Positions 17,519 to 26,822 of a stretch of DNA of 64,000 nt are shown here, one piece after another; positions within the stretch are counted from its first letter, which is position 1, and each line of letters starts with the position of its first letter. This DNA comes from Dickeya dianthicola NCPPB 453 (GTDB taxonomy: Bacteria; Pseudomonadota; Gammaproteobacteria; Enterobacterales; Enterobacteriaceae), in assembly GCF_000365305.1 (NCBI RefSeq), contig NZ_CM001841.1, forward strand, positions 497,551-561,550. The letters are read 5' to 3'. Below the pieces are notes generated by a model. The model did no database searches. It was not told where the DNA came from and saw only the letters and a list, made by a program, of their open reading frames with translations. A program made the position numbers and the translations under genes.

Positions 17519-17598
17519 CCTGCGACGAGAGGGTCAACGGCAGTAGGTGTCTTGCTGCGGTACTCCCTGATTTCTCGCCGATTTTCTCGGTCTGGCGC

Positions 17599-18273
17599 TC
17601 AGTTGCTGAACAGCGCGTGACGAAATGACAGGATATGCGCCTGCGTTGCCGCTACGGCGGCGTCGCTATCTTGTTGTTCCAGCGCGTTGATAATCGCGTC
17701 GTGTTCGTTAACCACTTCCTGCATGTGCCCTTCCCGAGACAGGGTAGTGGCCCAGAAGCGCTGTGAGCGGGCGTTCAGAACACTCAGGATATCCGCCAGA
17801 ATACGGTTGCCTGCGATATGCCCCAGCTGTTGATGGAACTGGTGATCCAGCGTCATCATGTTGATATGGTCGCGTGTTTCGCTGGCGATGCGAATCTGCT
17901 GGTTGATGGCGCGCAGTTGGGCAATATCCTGTGTTGTGCAACGCTGGCACACCAGCCGGGTGCATAGCATCTCATTCACCAGCCGAACTTCAATCAGTTC
18001 TACGGCGTCGTCCAGCGACAACGGCGACACCATCATGCCTTTACGCGGGATAATCTGTAGCAAGCCTTCATTAGCCAGCCGATGTACTGCCTGAATAATT
18101 GGGGTCCGGCTCAGTGATAACTCCGCCATGACCTGTGCGGTATTCAGGTATTCGCCCGGTTTATAGCGTAGGCTGATCAGCGCAGCCTTGAACCGTTCAT
18201 AAGCCTGCTCATTACGTGATCCCCCCGCTTCTTGCGCCGTTCCAGATGGCGTGATTTCACTAACGACTCTCAC
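17599..18273 (-). CDS. GntR-family regulator (FCD subfamily)
   Basis: About 224 residues: an N-terminal winged HTH (YLNTAQVMAELSLSRTPIIQ) and a helical FCD effector domain with its conserved Asp/His metal ligands (DHQFHQQLGHIAGN). I place the start at the GTG at 18273, which has a near-perfect AGGAG six bases upstream; a TTG at 18318 has no RBS. It is divergent from the DUF2848/amidase operon, with a perfect palindrome between them, and probably controls it. The effector is unknown, but FCD regulators usually sense a small carboxylate. Confidence 0.85.
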   Translation of the reverse strand: MRVVSEITPSGTAQEAGGSRNEQAYERFKAALISLRYKPGEYLNTAQVMAELSLSRTPIIQAVHRLANEGLLQIIPRKGMMVSPLSLDDAVELIEVRLVNEMLCTRLVCQRCTTQDIAQLRAINQQIRIASETRDHINMMTLDHQFHQQLGHIAGNRILADILSVLNARSQRFWATTLSREGHMQEVVNEHDAIINALEQQDSDAAVAATQAHILSFRHALFSN

Positions 18274-18323
18274 TCTTCGCTCCTGCTTGTTTTTTATATC
18301 GTCAACCGTACTCGTCAATTATG

Positions 18324-18374
18324 GCGAACTTGTATCTATAGCGAACCTGTATCTATAGCGAACCTACATCTTAT
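18324..18374. repeat. 17-bp tandem repeat x3 upstream of the GntR gene
   Basis: Units at 18324, 18341 and 18358 (second unit gcgaacctgtatctata). The first two differ at one base; the third is more diverged. They lie between the GntR gene and the palindrome at 18420. Confidence 0.85.
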
Positions 18375-18419
18375 CGAAAAATTCTGGCATGGAAATCGCT
18401 TAATTGCATTGTGAAGTGT

Positions 18420-18435
18420 CAGTGAAATTTCACTG
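18420..18435. promoter_or_regulatory. Perfect 16-bp palindrome, candidate GntR operator
   Basis: CAGTGAAATTTCACTG, perfectly self-complementary, 25 bases before the DUF2848 gene. It is the best candidate in the gap for the divergent GntR-family regulator. Confidence 0.5.
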
Positions 18436-18460
18436 TGTTTTTTATAAATGAGGCGATGTT

Positions 18461-19153
18461 ATGACACTGGATTTTAGCTTATTTACTGATTTTAAAGAAA
18501 TTCCAATCAATTTTGATGCACGAGCCGTGGTGATTGCCGGGTGGACCGGGCGCGATAGCGAGGCGGTTATGCACCATATTCGGGAATTGGCGGAGCTGGG
18601 TGTGCCTCAACCTAGTGCAATCCCGCTGTTTTATCGGGTTGCGGCTAACCAACTGAGTCAGTCGGAGCGGATTGAGGTGGTGGGCGAGAGTACGTCGGGT
18701 GAAGCGGAACCATTACTGTTCCGCCACCAGGGCGAGTGGTATGTGTCGCTGGCATCCGATCACACCGACAGAAAGCTGGAAGCTGCCAGCGTGGCGCTTT
18801 CCAAGCAGGTTTGCGTTAAGCCGGTAGCCCGGCAGGCGTGGCGATTTAGCGATGTTGCGGAACACTGGGATCAACTGCAACTGCGTTCATGGATTCTGGA
18901 AGACGGCGAATATCGGCAGTATCAGCAGGGCACGCTGGCGGGATTACGCCGACCGGAAGAACTGTTGGAGCTGTATGCCAGTCGCCATGACCACGACTTG
19001 CCCGCTGACGGGGTGGCGATGAGCTGCGGGACGGTGGCCGCGATTGGCGGTATTCGCCCGGCGACCGTCTTCCGTATGGAACTGGTGGACGATGTTCTTG
19101 GCCGCGTGATTCGTCATCAGTATGCGATCACGACATTGCCGGTAGTCGCGTGA
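18461..19153 (+). CDS. DUF2848 family protein
   Basis: 230-residue soluble protein matching the DUF2848 group, whose reaction I do not know. No signal peptide or membrane segment. Conserved-looking stretches include the VVIAGWTGRD start, ASDHTDRKLE in the middle and VAMSCGTVAAIGG near the C-terminus; this last resembles the active-site region of fumarylacetoacetate-hydrolase-like proteins, which I note only as a resemblance. GAGG lies eight bases before the ATG. It is the first gene of an operon with an amidase ten bases downstream, so it probably acts on a precursor or product of that amidase. Confidence 0.75.
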   Translation: MTLDFSLFTDFKEIPINFDARAVVIAGWTGRDSEAVMHHIRELAELGVPQPSAIPLFYRVAANQLSQSERIEVVGESTSGEAEPLLFRHQGEWYVSLASDHTDRKLEAASVALSKQVCVKPVARQAWRFSDVAEHWDQLQLRSWILEDGEYRQYQQGTLAGLRRPEELLELYASRHDHDLPADGVAMSCGTVAAIGGIRPATVFRMELVDDVLGRVIRHQYAITTLPVVA

Positions 19154-19163
19154 GGCGATGATC

Positions 19164-20525
19164 ATGAATGAACCGAATGAACAAACGCTGACATCACTGT
19201 CTCTGGCGCTGGCGCAGCAACGCCAGACCGCCACGGCGCTGACTCGTCAGGCGCTGGATCGTATTGCCGATCCGCAGGGCGAAGGGCGGCGAGTCTTTAC
19301 CCGAGTGTACGGCGACTGGGCGCAGCAGCAGGCTATCGAGTCGGATCAGCGTCGGCAGGCCGGCACACCCCTGTCACCGCTCGATGGCATCCCGGTATCC
19401 ATCAAAGATCTGTTTGATGTCGCGGGCGATACCACCACGGCTGGTTCACGCGTGCTGAGTGATGCCCCGGCCGCCGTTGCCCACGCGGCGGTGGTCACGC
19501 GTTTGCTGCGTGCTGGCGCGGTCATCGTCGGCAAAACCAATATGACCGAGTTTGCCTATTCCGGTCTGGGTCTCAATCCACACTATGGCACGCCGCGCAA
19601 TCCCTGGGATCGCACTACCGGGCGTATTCCCGGCGGGTCGTCTTCAGGGGCGGCGGTGTCGATTACCGATGGGATGAGCTACGGCGCCATCGGCAGCGAT
19701 ACCGGGGGATCAGTACGTATCCCCGCCGCGTTTTGCGGCCTGACCGGCTTTAAGCCTACCGCCCGGCGCGTGGAACAAACCGGCGTGCTGCCGCTATCCG
19801 CCTCGCTGGATTCCGTGGGCGTGCTTGCTCACGACGTGGCCGGATGCCAGTTGCTGGACAGCGTCATCGCCCGCCAGCCGCTGACACCGGAGCCAAAGTC
19901 GTTGACGCGCGCCCGCTTTGCGGTGGCGACAACACTGGTGCTGGATGGGTTAGACGACGCCGTCGCCGCCGCCTTTAACCATACCCTGACTCGGCTCTCC
20001 CGTGCCGGCGCGACCCTGATCGAGCTGCCGTGCCAGCCTTTTGCGGAACTGGCGCAGATTAATGCCGGCGGCGGCTTTACCGCGCTGGAGTCATGGCAGT
20101 GGCATCGCGCCTTGATCGCCCGGCAGGCCGACAGCTACGACCCGCGCGTGTTATCGCGCATTCGCAAAGGCGAGGCACTTGGGGAACGTGAGGCGGGCGA
20201 GCTGGCGGCGGCGCGCGCGGACTGGCAGCGGCGCGTTGCGGCGCTGTGGCAGTCATTCGACGCGGTGCTGATGCCGACGGTACCGATGACGGCGCCGTCG
20301 ATTGCGGAGCTGGAAGGCAGCGAAGATGCGTATTTCTTCGCCAATGGCCGCTCGCTGCGTAATACCGGCACGATCAATTTTCTTGATGGCTGCGCGCTGT
20401 CGCTGCCCTGCCACCAGCCGGGCGAAGCGCCGGTGGGGTTGATGGTGGCGGGCTTGCCGTTTCGTGATGGTGAAGTGCTGGCATGGGCCAGCGCGATAGA
20501 AAAGCATCTGGTGCAGACGGCCTGA
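19164..20525 (+). CDS. Amidase-signature family hydrolase
   Basis: Hydrolyses a small amide. About 453 residues with the Ser-cisSer-Lys triad in place: Lys in VSIKDLFDVAG, then GGSSSGAAV and GSDTGGSVRIPA. It is closer to free-standing catabolic amidases than to GatA by context and by its divergent C-terminus. ATG 19164 has GAGG eight bases upstream, whereas the in-frame ATG 19158 is too close. Second gene of the GntR-linked operon; the natural substrate is unknown. Neighbouring hpx genes make a nitrogen-rich substrate plausible but do not prove it. Confidence 0.85.
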   Translation: MNEPNEQTLTSLSLALAQQRQTATALTRQALDRIADPQGEGRRVFTRVYGDWAQQQAIESDQRRQAGTPLSPLDGIPVSIKDLFDVAGDTTTAGSRVLSDAPAAVAHAAVVTRLLRAGAVIVGKTNMTEFAYSGLGLNPHYGTPRNPWDRTTGRIPGGSSSGAAVSITDGMSYGAIGSDTGGSVRIPAAFCGLTGFKPTARRVEQTGVLPLSASLDSVGVLAHDVAGCQLLDSVIARQPLTPEPKSLTRARFAVATTLVLDGLDDAVAAAFNHTLTRLSRAGATLIELPCQPFAELAQINAGGGFTALESWQWHRALIARQADSYDPRVLSRIRKGEALGEREAGELAAARADWQRRVAALWQSFDAVLMPTVPMTAPSIAELEGSEDAYFFANGRSLRNTGTINFLDGCALSLPCHQPGEAPVGLMVAGLPFRDGEVLAWASAIEKHLVQTA

Positions 20526-20572
20526 TGCGCTTAATCCGTTTGACGTGTGACCATTCTTATCAGGAGAACCAA

Positions 20573-21226
20573 ATGACCGCCATGTTTCAGGGGATGCTGT
20601 TTGTTGCCACCGATATTGATAGCAACGATGAAGACGACTTTAACCGCTGGTATGACGTGGAACACGTAGAAGAGCGGGTGCGTATCGAGGGTTTTTTGTC
20701 CGGCAGTCGTTACCAGTCAGTTAGCGGTGGACGAAAATATCTGGGGTTGTACAAAACGGCGTCGCTGACGAGCTTCACGTCGCCATCCTATCAGGCGGCT
20801 TTTCAACACCAGACCCCCTGGTCAGTAACCAACCTGCAGCGGATGCGCAACCCGATGCGCCGTGTTTGTTCCATTCAGTCCGTGGTTGGCCAGGGAACGG
20901 GAAGCCAACTGGCAATTATCACGCTGCCGGACGGCGATGCCGCCGCCCAGGCTGAAACCATGCGCTTGCTGGGCGAGTCACTGGCAAAAGAGGCGGGATT
21001 TGTTCGCTCCAGTTTGCTGATCCCGGATACCACGCTCAGCAGCCCGCTGCCGAAAGAAGAGACAGAAAACCGGCAACTGCTGCCGATGTTGCTGATTGAA
21101 AGCAACCAGTCCAGTGCATGCCGTCATTTCATTCATGCCGCCACCGCGGCGCTTTCCCTGCCCCTGTCCGACGCCATGCATTACGCATTGAGCTGGACGC
21201 TGACCGATGAGGATCTGCAATCATGA
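20573..21226 (+). CDS. Putative dimeric alpha/beta-barrel protein of unknown function
   Basis: 217 residues. The first half (FQGMLFVATDIDSNDEDDFNRWY, then the EHVEERVRIEGF strand-helix pattern) looks like a ferredoxin-like dimeric alpha/beta barrel, as in EthD/ABM proteins; a second weaker copy may follow. I do not recognise a named family. RBS AGGAGA at 20561. It ends in an ATGA overlap with the transporter gene, so it belongs to the same operon. It could be a small monooxygenase, isomerase or binding protein acting with the amidase and DUF2848. Confidence 0.6.
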   Translation: MTAMFQGMLFVATDIDSNDEDDFNRWYDVEHVEERVRIEGFLSGSRYQSVSGGRKYLGLYKTASLTSFTSPSYQAAFQHQTPWSVTNLQRMRNPMRRVCSIQSVVGQGTGSQLAIITLPDGDAAAQAETMRLLGESLAKEAGFVRSSLLIPDTTLSSPLPKEETENRQLLPMLLIESNQSSACRHFIHAATAALSLPLSDAMHYALSWTLTDEDLQS

Positions 21227-22536
21227 CGATGTCACTTCATGCCGAGACGCCGGCACATGAACAACCCTCTGCGGTGCAGACCAGTCGACTGGCCGCCGCC
21301 AGTTCCATCGGCACCGCGCTGGAATGGTACGATTTTACCGTCTACAACCTGATGGCGGCGCTGGTATTTAATCATGTCTTTTTCCCGTCATTTGACCCGC
21401 TGGTAGGGACCATTCTGGCGTTTTCCACGTATGCCGTCGGTTATGTATCGCGGCCGGTCGGCGGACTGATTTTCGGTCATCTTGGCGATGTGCTGGGCCG
21501 TCGTTTCGTGCTGGTGACCACGCTGGTCATCATGGGCGTCACTACGGCGATGATGGGACTGTTGCCTGGCTATGCCCAGTGGGGCATCTGGAGCCCGATC
21601 CTGCTGGTGAGCCTGCGTTTTATGCAGGGCGTGGCATTGGGCGGCGAGTGGGCGGGGGCGGTGTTGCTGTCGATGGAGCATGGCAAGCCGCATCAGCGCG
21701 GACGTAATGCCTCGTTTGCACAGGTAGGACCGTCCTGCGGTACATTGATTGGCACGGGGTTTATCACGCTGATTACCTTGCTGCTGTCACCGTCGCAATT
21801 CCTCGACTGGGGCTGGCGTGTGCCGTTCCTGCTGAGTCTGGTACTGGTGGTGTTTGGACTGTGGCTGCGGCGCGGGGTGGGTGAAACGCCGGCGTTTCTG
21901 GCGCTGGAGCATCAGAAAAAACACCGGGAGGCGCCGCTGAAAACGGTATTCGGCGACCATCTGCGCGCGCTGTTGATCGCCGGCGGCGCCCGTATCGGAT
22001 CGGATGTATTGTATGCATTGGTGGTGGTGTTTACGCTGACCTACGTAACCACGGTGCTGCAACTGCCGCGGCCGCTGGCGCTGACCGCCACCATGCTGGG
22101 CGCTGTCGCCAACGTGATAGCGGTTCCGCTGTTTGGCATCTTGTCCGATCGACTGGGCCGACGCCCGGTTTATCTGGGCGGCGCGATTGCGGCTATCGTG
22201 TGGGCATTTGTGTTTTTCATGCTGCTGGATGTCGCGCAACCGCTGGCGATCTGCGTGGCGGTGGTGGTCGGGCTGATTATCCATGCGGCGATGTACGGCC
22301 CGCAGGCGGCGTTCGTGACTGAACAGTTCCCGACGCGTGTGCGGTACGCCGGTTCATCGCTGGCTTATACGCTGGCAGGCATTGTGGGCGGTGGTTTCGC
22401 GCCGTTGGTGATAACCTCGCTGTTCCGGTCGTGGAACAGCACGCTGGCTATCTCGCTGTATGTTTGTCTGGCGTTGCTGGTGACCTGTCTGGCGGTGTTC
22501 TGCGCCAGAGAAACCGCGCACCAGCCGTCGGAATAA
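21223..22536 (+). CDS. MFS metabolite:proton symporter (MHS family)
   Basis: 437-residue inner-membrane transporter with about 12 helices. Family marks of the metabolite:H+ symporters (ShiA/ProP/KgtP-like): the N-terminal SSIGTALEWYDFTVY, GHLGDVLGRRFVL between TM2 and TM3, and FGILSDRLGRRPVY in the second half. This family imports organic acids, betaines and aromatic acids. Start overlaps the previous stop (ATGA). As last gene of the GntR operon it most likely imports the amidase/DUF2848 substrate. Confidence 0.88.
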   Translation: MTMSLHAETPAHEQPSAVQTSRLAAASSIGTALEWYDFTVYNLMAALVFNHVFFPSFDPLVGTILAFSTYAVGYVSRPVGGLIFGHLGDVLGRRFVLVTTLVIMGVTTAMMGLLPGYAQWGIWSPILLVSLRFMQGVALGGEWAGAVLLSMEHGKPHQRGRNASFAQVGPSCGTLIGTGFITLITLLLSPSQFLDWGWRVPFLLSLVLVVFGLWLRRGVGETPAFLALEHQKKHREAPLKTVFGDHLRALLIAGGARIGSDVLYALVVVFTLTYVTTVLQLPRPLALTATMLGAVANVIAVPLFGILSDRLGRRPVYLGGAIAAIVWAFVFFMLLDVAQPLAICVAVVVGLIIHAAMYGPQAAFVTEQFPTRVRYAGSSLAYTLAGIVGGGFAPLVITSLFRSWNSTLAISLYVCLALLVTCLAVFCARETAHQPSE

Positions 22537-22549
22537 GGCATCAATGGCA

Positions 22550-22580
22550 TCAGGCAGTCTGATGACGTCAGACTGCCTGA
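22550..22580. terminator. Bidirectional hairpin between convergent genes
   Basis: Perfect 13-bp stem, TCAGGCAGTCTGA and TCAGACTGCCTGA, with a TGACG loop. It lies between the convergent MFS and permease genes. No strong T-run follows on either strand. Confidence 0.75.
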
Positions 22581-22588
22581 ACGCTGCG

Positions 22589-23404
22589 TTATTTCACCGC
22601 GCCTTCGGTTACGCCGCTGATGAATTTGCGCTGGAAACACAGGAAAATCGCTATCAACGGTAAGATGACGATCATCGCGCCAGCCATCAATACCGGAATG
22701 TTGATGGTGTTCTTATTCTGAAAGAACATCATGCCGATCGGCAGGGTACGCAGCTCATCCCTATTCACCAGGATCAGCGGGATGAGAAATTCATTCCAGG
22801 TCCAGATAAACAGCAGCAGCGCCAGCGTGGACAGCATTGGCCAAATGGCAGGCACCAGAATGCCCCATAGAATTTTCAGCCGCGGCGCGCCATCCATCAC
22901 CGACGCCTCCAGCAGTTCTCTGGGAACCTGCTGAAATGCCGAGGCGATCATCAGAGTAGCGAATGGCATCGACAGCGCCACCTGCGGCAGAATCAGCGCC
23001 AGGTAGCTGTTGGTGAGCCCGAGCCAGTGCAGCTCATGGTACAACGGGATAATGAAGGCTTCCGAGGGCAGCACCATGCCCAGCGCCAGCGCGGCGGCGA
23101 ACAGCCGTTTACCGGGAATACGCAGAAACGCGAAACCGAACCCCGACAGAATGCCAAGCAGAAGGCTGCTGATGACCACCGGCACTACCACCAGTATCGA
23201 GTTCATGAAATACAGATTGAAATGCCCCTGCTGCCAGGCAGTAAGGTAATTGTCCAGATTAAAGCGTGACGGCAGCGTAAATACGCCCTGAAACAATTCG
23301 GTCTGGGTTTTGAATGAGGTCATCAGCGCCAGACCGAACGGCAGCACCGTCATCAGTGCGACGATCCAAATCAGTACGCGCCAGAAAGCCGGAGGGGTAG
23401 ACAT
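22589..23404 (-). CDS. Sugar ABC transporter permease, MalG type
   Basis: 271 residues, six predicted membrane helices. The EAA loop EASVMDGAPRLKILWGILVP, which docks on the ATPase, sits before the last two helices, as in the CUT1 carbohydrate family. Last gene of the binding protein - permease - permease unit; its start overlaps the preceding stop by one base (TGATG). The matching ATPase is not in this unit but on the other strand at 26823. Confidence 0.92.
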   Translation of the reverse strand: MSTPPAFWRVLIWIVALMTVLPFGLALMTSFKTQTELFQGVFTLPSRFNLDNYLTAWQQGHFNLYFMNSILVVVPVVISSLLLGILSGFGFAFLRIPGKRLFAAALALGMVLPSEAFIIPLYHELHWLGLTNSYLALILPQVALSMPFATLMIASAFQQVPRELLEASVMDGAPRLKILWGILVPAIWPMLSTLALLLFIWTWNEFLIPLILVNRDELRTLPIGMMFFQNKNTINIPVLMAGAMIVILPLIAIFLCFQRKFISGVTEGAVK

Positions 23405-24276
23405 CAGTAACGCTCCCGAATGGCAAAGTGAATCAGTCCGTTGAGCAAGAAAACCAGCAACATGCTGACGATGGCGACCGCGGAGGCGTAACCGAAATAG
23501 CGCAGATCAAAGCCTTGCTGATACATATAAAGGTTGGTCACCAGCGTTGAGGTTCCCGGCCCGCCTTGCGTCATGACGTACACCAGATCGAATGCCTTGA
23601 GGCTGGCGATGACCGTTAACAGCAGCGCGATGCGCAGTTCCGGTCGTAGCGACGGTAGCGTGATGCGTAGAAATTTTTGTCGTCGCGACGAACCGTCCAG
23701 ATCGGCGGCTTCCAGTAATGATGGCTCCATACGCTGTAATCCGGCCATGAACAGCACCAGGCAGAAGCCAAAGAAGTACCAGGTGGCGACCAGACCGACG
23801 GCAGGCAGCGCCCAGTTGAAATCGCCCAGCCAGGAGATGGCCAGTTGCGGCAGGCCGATGGTCCGCAGTAGTTGATCCAGCGGACCAAACGCCGGGTTAT
23901 ACAGCCAGCGCCAGACTACGCCGAGCACCGCCATCGGCATGATGTAAGGCAGGAAAAACAGAATGCGCAACAGGCTGCGCTCGCTGTCGCTGCGGGTTTC
24001 ATGCAGAAAACTGCACAGAATCAACCCTACGCTGATGGGCAACAGTGTGTAGAACAGCATCAGCAGCGCATTGTTGCGTAGCGAGATCCAGAACAGCGGG
24101 TCGCTGAACATGCGCACGAAGTTGCTCAGGCCGGTGAATACCGGCCATGACGTGCCGTCCCAATGGGTAAAGCTGATCCCAACCGACGTCAGCAGCGGCA
24201 GCAGCAGGAACAGCGCATAAACGATGGCTGCCGGCAGGATGTACAGCATGTTGCGCCACGTAGAGTGATTGAGCAT
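23404..24276 (-). CDS. Sugar ABC transporter permease, MalF type
   Basis: 290 residues with six predicted helices and the EAA loop in LLEAADLDGSSRRQKFLRIT. Start at 24276 chosen for the hydrophobic N-terminus (MLNHSTWRNMLYIL) with AGGGAT upstream; a longer frame exists but begins inside the binding-protein stop region. CUT1 family partner of the MalG-type permease downstream. Confidence 0.9.
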   Translation of the reverse strand: MLNHSTWRNMLYILPAAIVYALFLLLPLLTSVGISFTHWDGTSWPVFTGLSNFVRMFSDPLFWISLRNNALLMLFYTLLPISVGLILCSFLHETRSDSERSLLRILFFLPYIMPMAVLGVVWRWLYNPAFGPLDQLLRTIGLPQLAISWLGDFNWALPAVGLVATWYFFGFCLVLFMAGLQRMEPSLLEAADLDGSSRRQKFLRITLPSLRPELRIALLLTVIASLKAFDLVYVMTQGGPGTSTLVTNLYMYQQGFDLRYFGYASAVAIVSMLLVFLLNGLIHFAIRERY

Positions 24277-24329
24277 TAGGAGTATCCCTGTAAGCGGGTG
24301 GCTGCCCGGCGGTGCGCCGGGCGCTGGCA

Positions 24330-25673
24330 TTACGGTTTCTTTAACGACTTCATATAATTGGCGTAGTCACTGTCCAGATTTGCCACCAGTTGCGCCGGCG
24401 TGAGGCGGTTGGCTAGCAACAGTTGCACGTTCTGATTGAGGGTCGTGTTCATGGTCGGCGTAGCCCAGTCCACATAGTGTCCCAGTCCGTCGTAGGCATT
24501 GAGATCGACCCAGGTGCGATAGGCCTCTTCCAGCAGCGGGTTATCTTTCGGAATGGCTGCGTTTTTATTGGTGCCTGCCGGCAGGAAACCGGCCTGCAGC
24601 CAGAGATTGGCCATGCTATCCGACACGATATAGTCGATAAATTTAGCGGCGTCGTCGCGCTGTTCTTTGGTTTTCGCCATGTTGGTAATCGAGTAGGCCA
24701 GATCGGTGCCTCCTACCATCAGGGCGTGGTTCACGCCTTCGGCATGGGGAATAGTGGCAAAATGGATATCTTTATTCTGCTTGAACTGGCCCAGATACCA
24801 GGTGCCGCTAATCAGAAACGCAGACTGGCCGTTCTGGAATAAGGTGGCGGCGTCGTCATGGCCGATGCCCTGAAAACCGGGGAAGAAATACCCTTTTTGA
24901 TTCCAGTCCTGCATGATGCCGGCCGCTTTGAGTAGCCTGGGGTCGTTGAAGGTGCCGCCCACGCCGTAAATCAACGCGTCCAGCGGTTTGCGATTAGCGC
25001 TGTCGATGTGCGTTTCCCATAATGTGCTCAGCAACTGCTGGCCCATGTTGCCGTCCAGCAGACCCAGCATCAGCGGCGGGATGCCTTTGGCTTTCAGCGT
25101 CGCCATCGCTTTTTCCAGCTCCGGCAGCGTTTGGGGTACGGCGATGCCCGCTTTATCCAGTAATGCTTTGTTGTAATACAGACCGATCATCTCCCCCAGA
25201 CTGGCGACGCCGTATAACGTGCCGCTGCCGAAATCTTGCTTATCCGACCAACGGTTGCGCTGAAGGATTGAGTCGGGAAAGCGGGTGGTCCAGCCGTACT
25301 GTTTCGCGTAGTCATCCAGCGGATAGAGCAGTTTGTCCTTCACCAACGCCCCCATATCGCCGCCGCCCTGATTGACCTGCGCCACCTGTGGGCCATCGCC
25401 GGAAGTCAGCGCCAGTTTTAGCGGTATGCGGGTGTCTTCAAACGAATGCACCGAGCGCTGAATGGTGATGCCGGGATGTTCGGCGGTAAACGTGCTGATG
25501 GCCTTTTCGACCGCTTTGGACTGTTCCGGGTAACTGTAAATGTCCCATTCGCTGAATGTGGTTGACTGGGCGGCGACCATGAACAGGCTGGTGATCGCCC
25601 CGATCAGAGCCGGCAGGGCGTTTCGGCGGATGGATGTGCGGGAACAAGGCGAAATCATAAATGCGTTACACAT
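24330..25673 (-). CDS. Sugar ABC transporter periplasmic binding protein (CUT1)
   Basis: 447-residue extracellular solute-binding protein, family 1. Signal peptide: RR then a hydrophobic stretch ([16 protein letters not shown]). Mature-protein motifs include the [11 protein letters not shown] and [18 protein letters not shown] segments typical of oligosaccharide binders. The start at 25673 is favoured by GGAG upstream, though the spacing is long; 25658 is an alternative. First gene of the importer unit. The linked kinase and GNAT suggest an amino-sugar ligand; that is inference. Confidence 0.88.
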   Translation of the reverse strand: MCNAFMISPCSRTSIRRNALPALIGAITSLFMVAAQSTTFSEWDIYSYPEQSKAVEKAISTFTAEHPGITIQRSVHSFEDTRIPLKLALTSGDGPQVAQVNQGGGDMGALVKDKLLYPLDDYAKQYGWTTRFPDSILQRNRWSDKQDFGSGTLYGVASLGEMIGLYYNKALLDKAGIAVPQTLPELEKAMATLKAKGIPPLMLGLLDGNMGQQLLSTLWETHIDSANRKPLDALIYGVGGTFNDPRLLKAAGIMQDWNQKGYFFPGFQGIGHDDAATLFQNGQSAFLISGTWYLGQFKQNKDIHFATIPHAEGVNHALMVGGTDLAYSITNMAKTKEQRDDAAKFIDYIVSDSMANLWLQAGFLPAGTNKNAAIPKDNPLLEEAYRTWVDLNAYDGLGHYVDWATPTMNTTLNQNVQLLLANRLTPAQLVANLDSDYANYMKSLKKP

Positions 25674-25783
25674 AATGCTCGGTACTCCAACACTAGACTG
25701 GCATCCCTTCGTCATGGCAACCGCATGTTCCTGCTGGTTGCCGGATGGTAAATGTGACAGCGCTTTACCTGATTTGAATACTT

Positions 25784-25804
25784 ACTTTATGGGTGAAATA
25801 AAGT
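25784..25804. promoter_or_regulatory. Inverted repeat upstream of the sugar importer, candidate ROK operator
   Basis: ACTTTAT and ATAAAGT, perfect 7-bp arms seven bases apart, about 110 bases upstream of the binding-protein gene. AT-rich dyads of this kind are typical of NagC/Mlc-type operators, and a ROK regulator gene lies at 27943. Confidence 0.35.
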
Positions 25805-26207
25805 CAAATAAGGTTTGTTTCGTGTTTGTTATTTTAATCTGAGTGATAAATGTACTGTTCGAGGTGCTTTTTCAGCTGTTTTAGCTAAGAAATCGTAATG
25901 TGATGTTGTATTAAGCTATAAATTATAAGCAATGTGGTTGTTTGTTTTTTGCTCTAAGGTTTGTGATTTTATACACAAAATCATATGAATATCTTATGTT
26001 TTTGTTCCGGGTAAAGCCGGGGGTACACAGGGTTACGGCGTATCGGACCGATTTCACCGCATAATATCGCTGTGATGTGATCCTGAACTGATGTTACGGG
26101 TATCGCTTTATCAGAAAATAGCACGCTTGGTATTTATTTTTTCTTGAAAACTAAGTCGGCATTCTTTAACGTGGTGTTGTTCATATCGTGACCACAGTGA
26201 GACTTCT
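25805..26207. other. AT-rich divergent promoter region of the sugar cluster
   Basis: About 400 bases of AT-rich DNA between the divergent binding-protein and GNAT genes. It contains the CRP-like site at 25962. I see no gene in it. Confidence 0.5.
25962..25977. promoter_or_regulatory. CRP-like site
   Basis: TGTGA-TTTTAT-ACACA, one base from the CRP core TGTGA-N6-TCACA, in the middle of the divergent promoter region of a sugar uptake cluster, where catabolite control is expected. Confidence 0.5.
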
Positions 26208-26810
26208 ATGACTGCATCCGAAGGCGTTATCCGGCTTGCCCGTGAATCTGATAACGCGGCGCTGTACGACATTTGCCTGAAAACGGCCAATGCCGGCGGC
26301 GACGCATCCTCGCTGTATTCCGACCCGCAGTATCCGGGGCAGCGTTTCTCGGTTCCTTATCTCTACTTCGCTGCGCCGTTTGCTTTTGTGTTGGAGCAGG
26401 CGAGCCAGGTCACCGGGTATATCGTGGCCGCGCCGGATACCGTGCTGTTTGAGGAGGCTCTGGCGCAGCACTGGTGGCCCCGATGGCAGGACGCCTATCG
26501 CGACCGTCAGGCACAGGCGGAGCGGGATGATGACATCCTGGGGGCGATTCGGCAGCCAGAACGGGCGGCGACGCAACTGACGTCAGCCTGGCCGGCGCAT
26601 TTGCATATTAACCTGCTGCCATCGGCGCAAGGCGGCGGTTGGGGACGGCGCATGGTGGAAACGGAATTGCGGGCGCTGCGTGAGGCGGGGGTGAAAGGGG
26701 TACACCTTGGCGTCAGCCTGCAAAACGAAGCGGTATGCGCTTTTTACCAACGACTGGGATTCCGGCATGTCGTGCGCAGTCATGCCATTTACATGGCGCG
26801 GACGCTCTGA
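26208..26810 (+). CDS. GNAT acetyltransferase resembling the HAT-like domain of O-GlcNAcase
   Basis: 200 residues. The GNAT acetyl-CoA loop is visible as LPSAQGGGWGRRM (Q-X2-G-X-G-like), followed by GVHLGVSLQNEAVCAFYQRLGF. The N-terminal half, with LYDICLKTANAGGDAS and GYIVAAPDT, resembles bacterial relatives of the acetyltransferase-like domain of eukaryotic O-GlcNAcase. Its place upstream of the sugar ATPase and near a BadF-type kinase suggests acetylation of an amino sugar. The start follows a weak RBS. The substrate is not determined. Confidence 0.8.
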   Translation: MTASEGVIRLARESDNAALYDICLKTANAGGDASSLYSDPQYPGQRFSVPYLYFAAPFAFVLEQASQVTGYIVAAPDTVLFEEALAQHWWPRWQDAYRDRQAQAERDDDILGAIRQPERAATQLTSAWPAHLHINLLPSAQGGGWGRRMVETELRALREAGVKGVHLGVSLQNEAVCAFYQRLGFRHVVRSHAIYMARTL

Positions 26811-26822
26811 CTGAGGGTGGTT

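Noticed and set aside
24276..24330. N-terminal extension of the MalF-type permease to 308 residues
   Set aside because: The extra 18 codons are Pro/Gly-rich, overlap the binding-protein stop and have no RBS; the ATG at 24276 starts the expected hydrophobic N-terminus.
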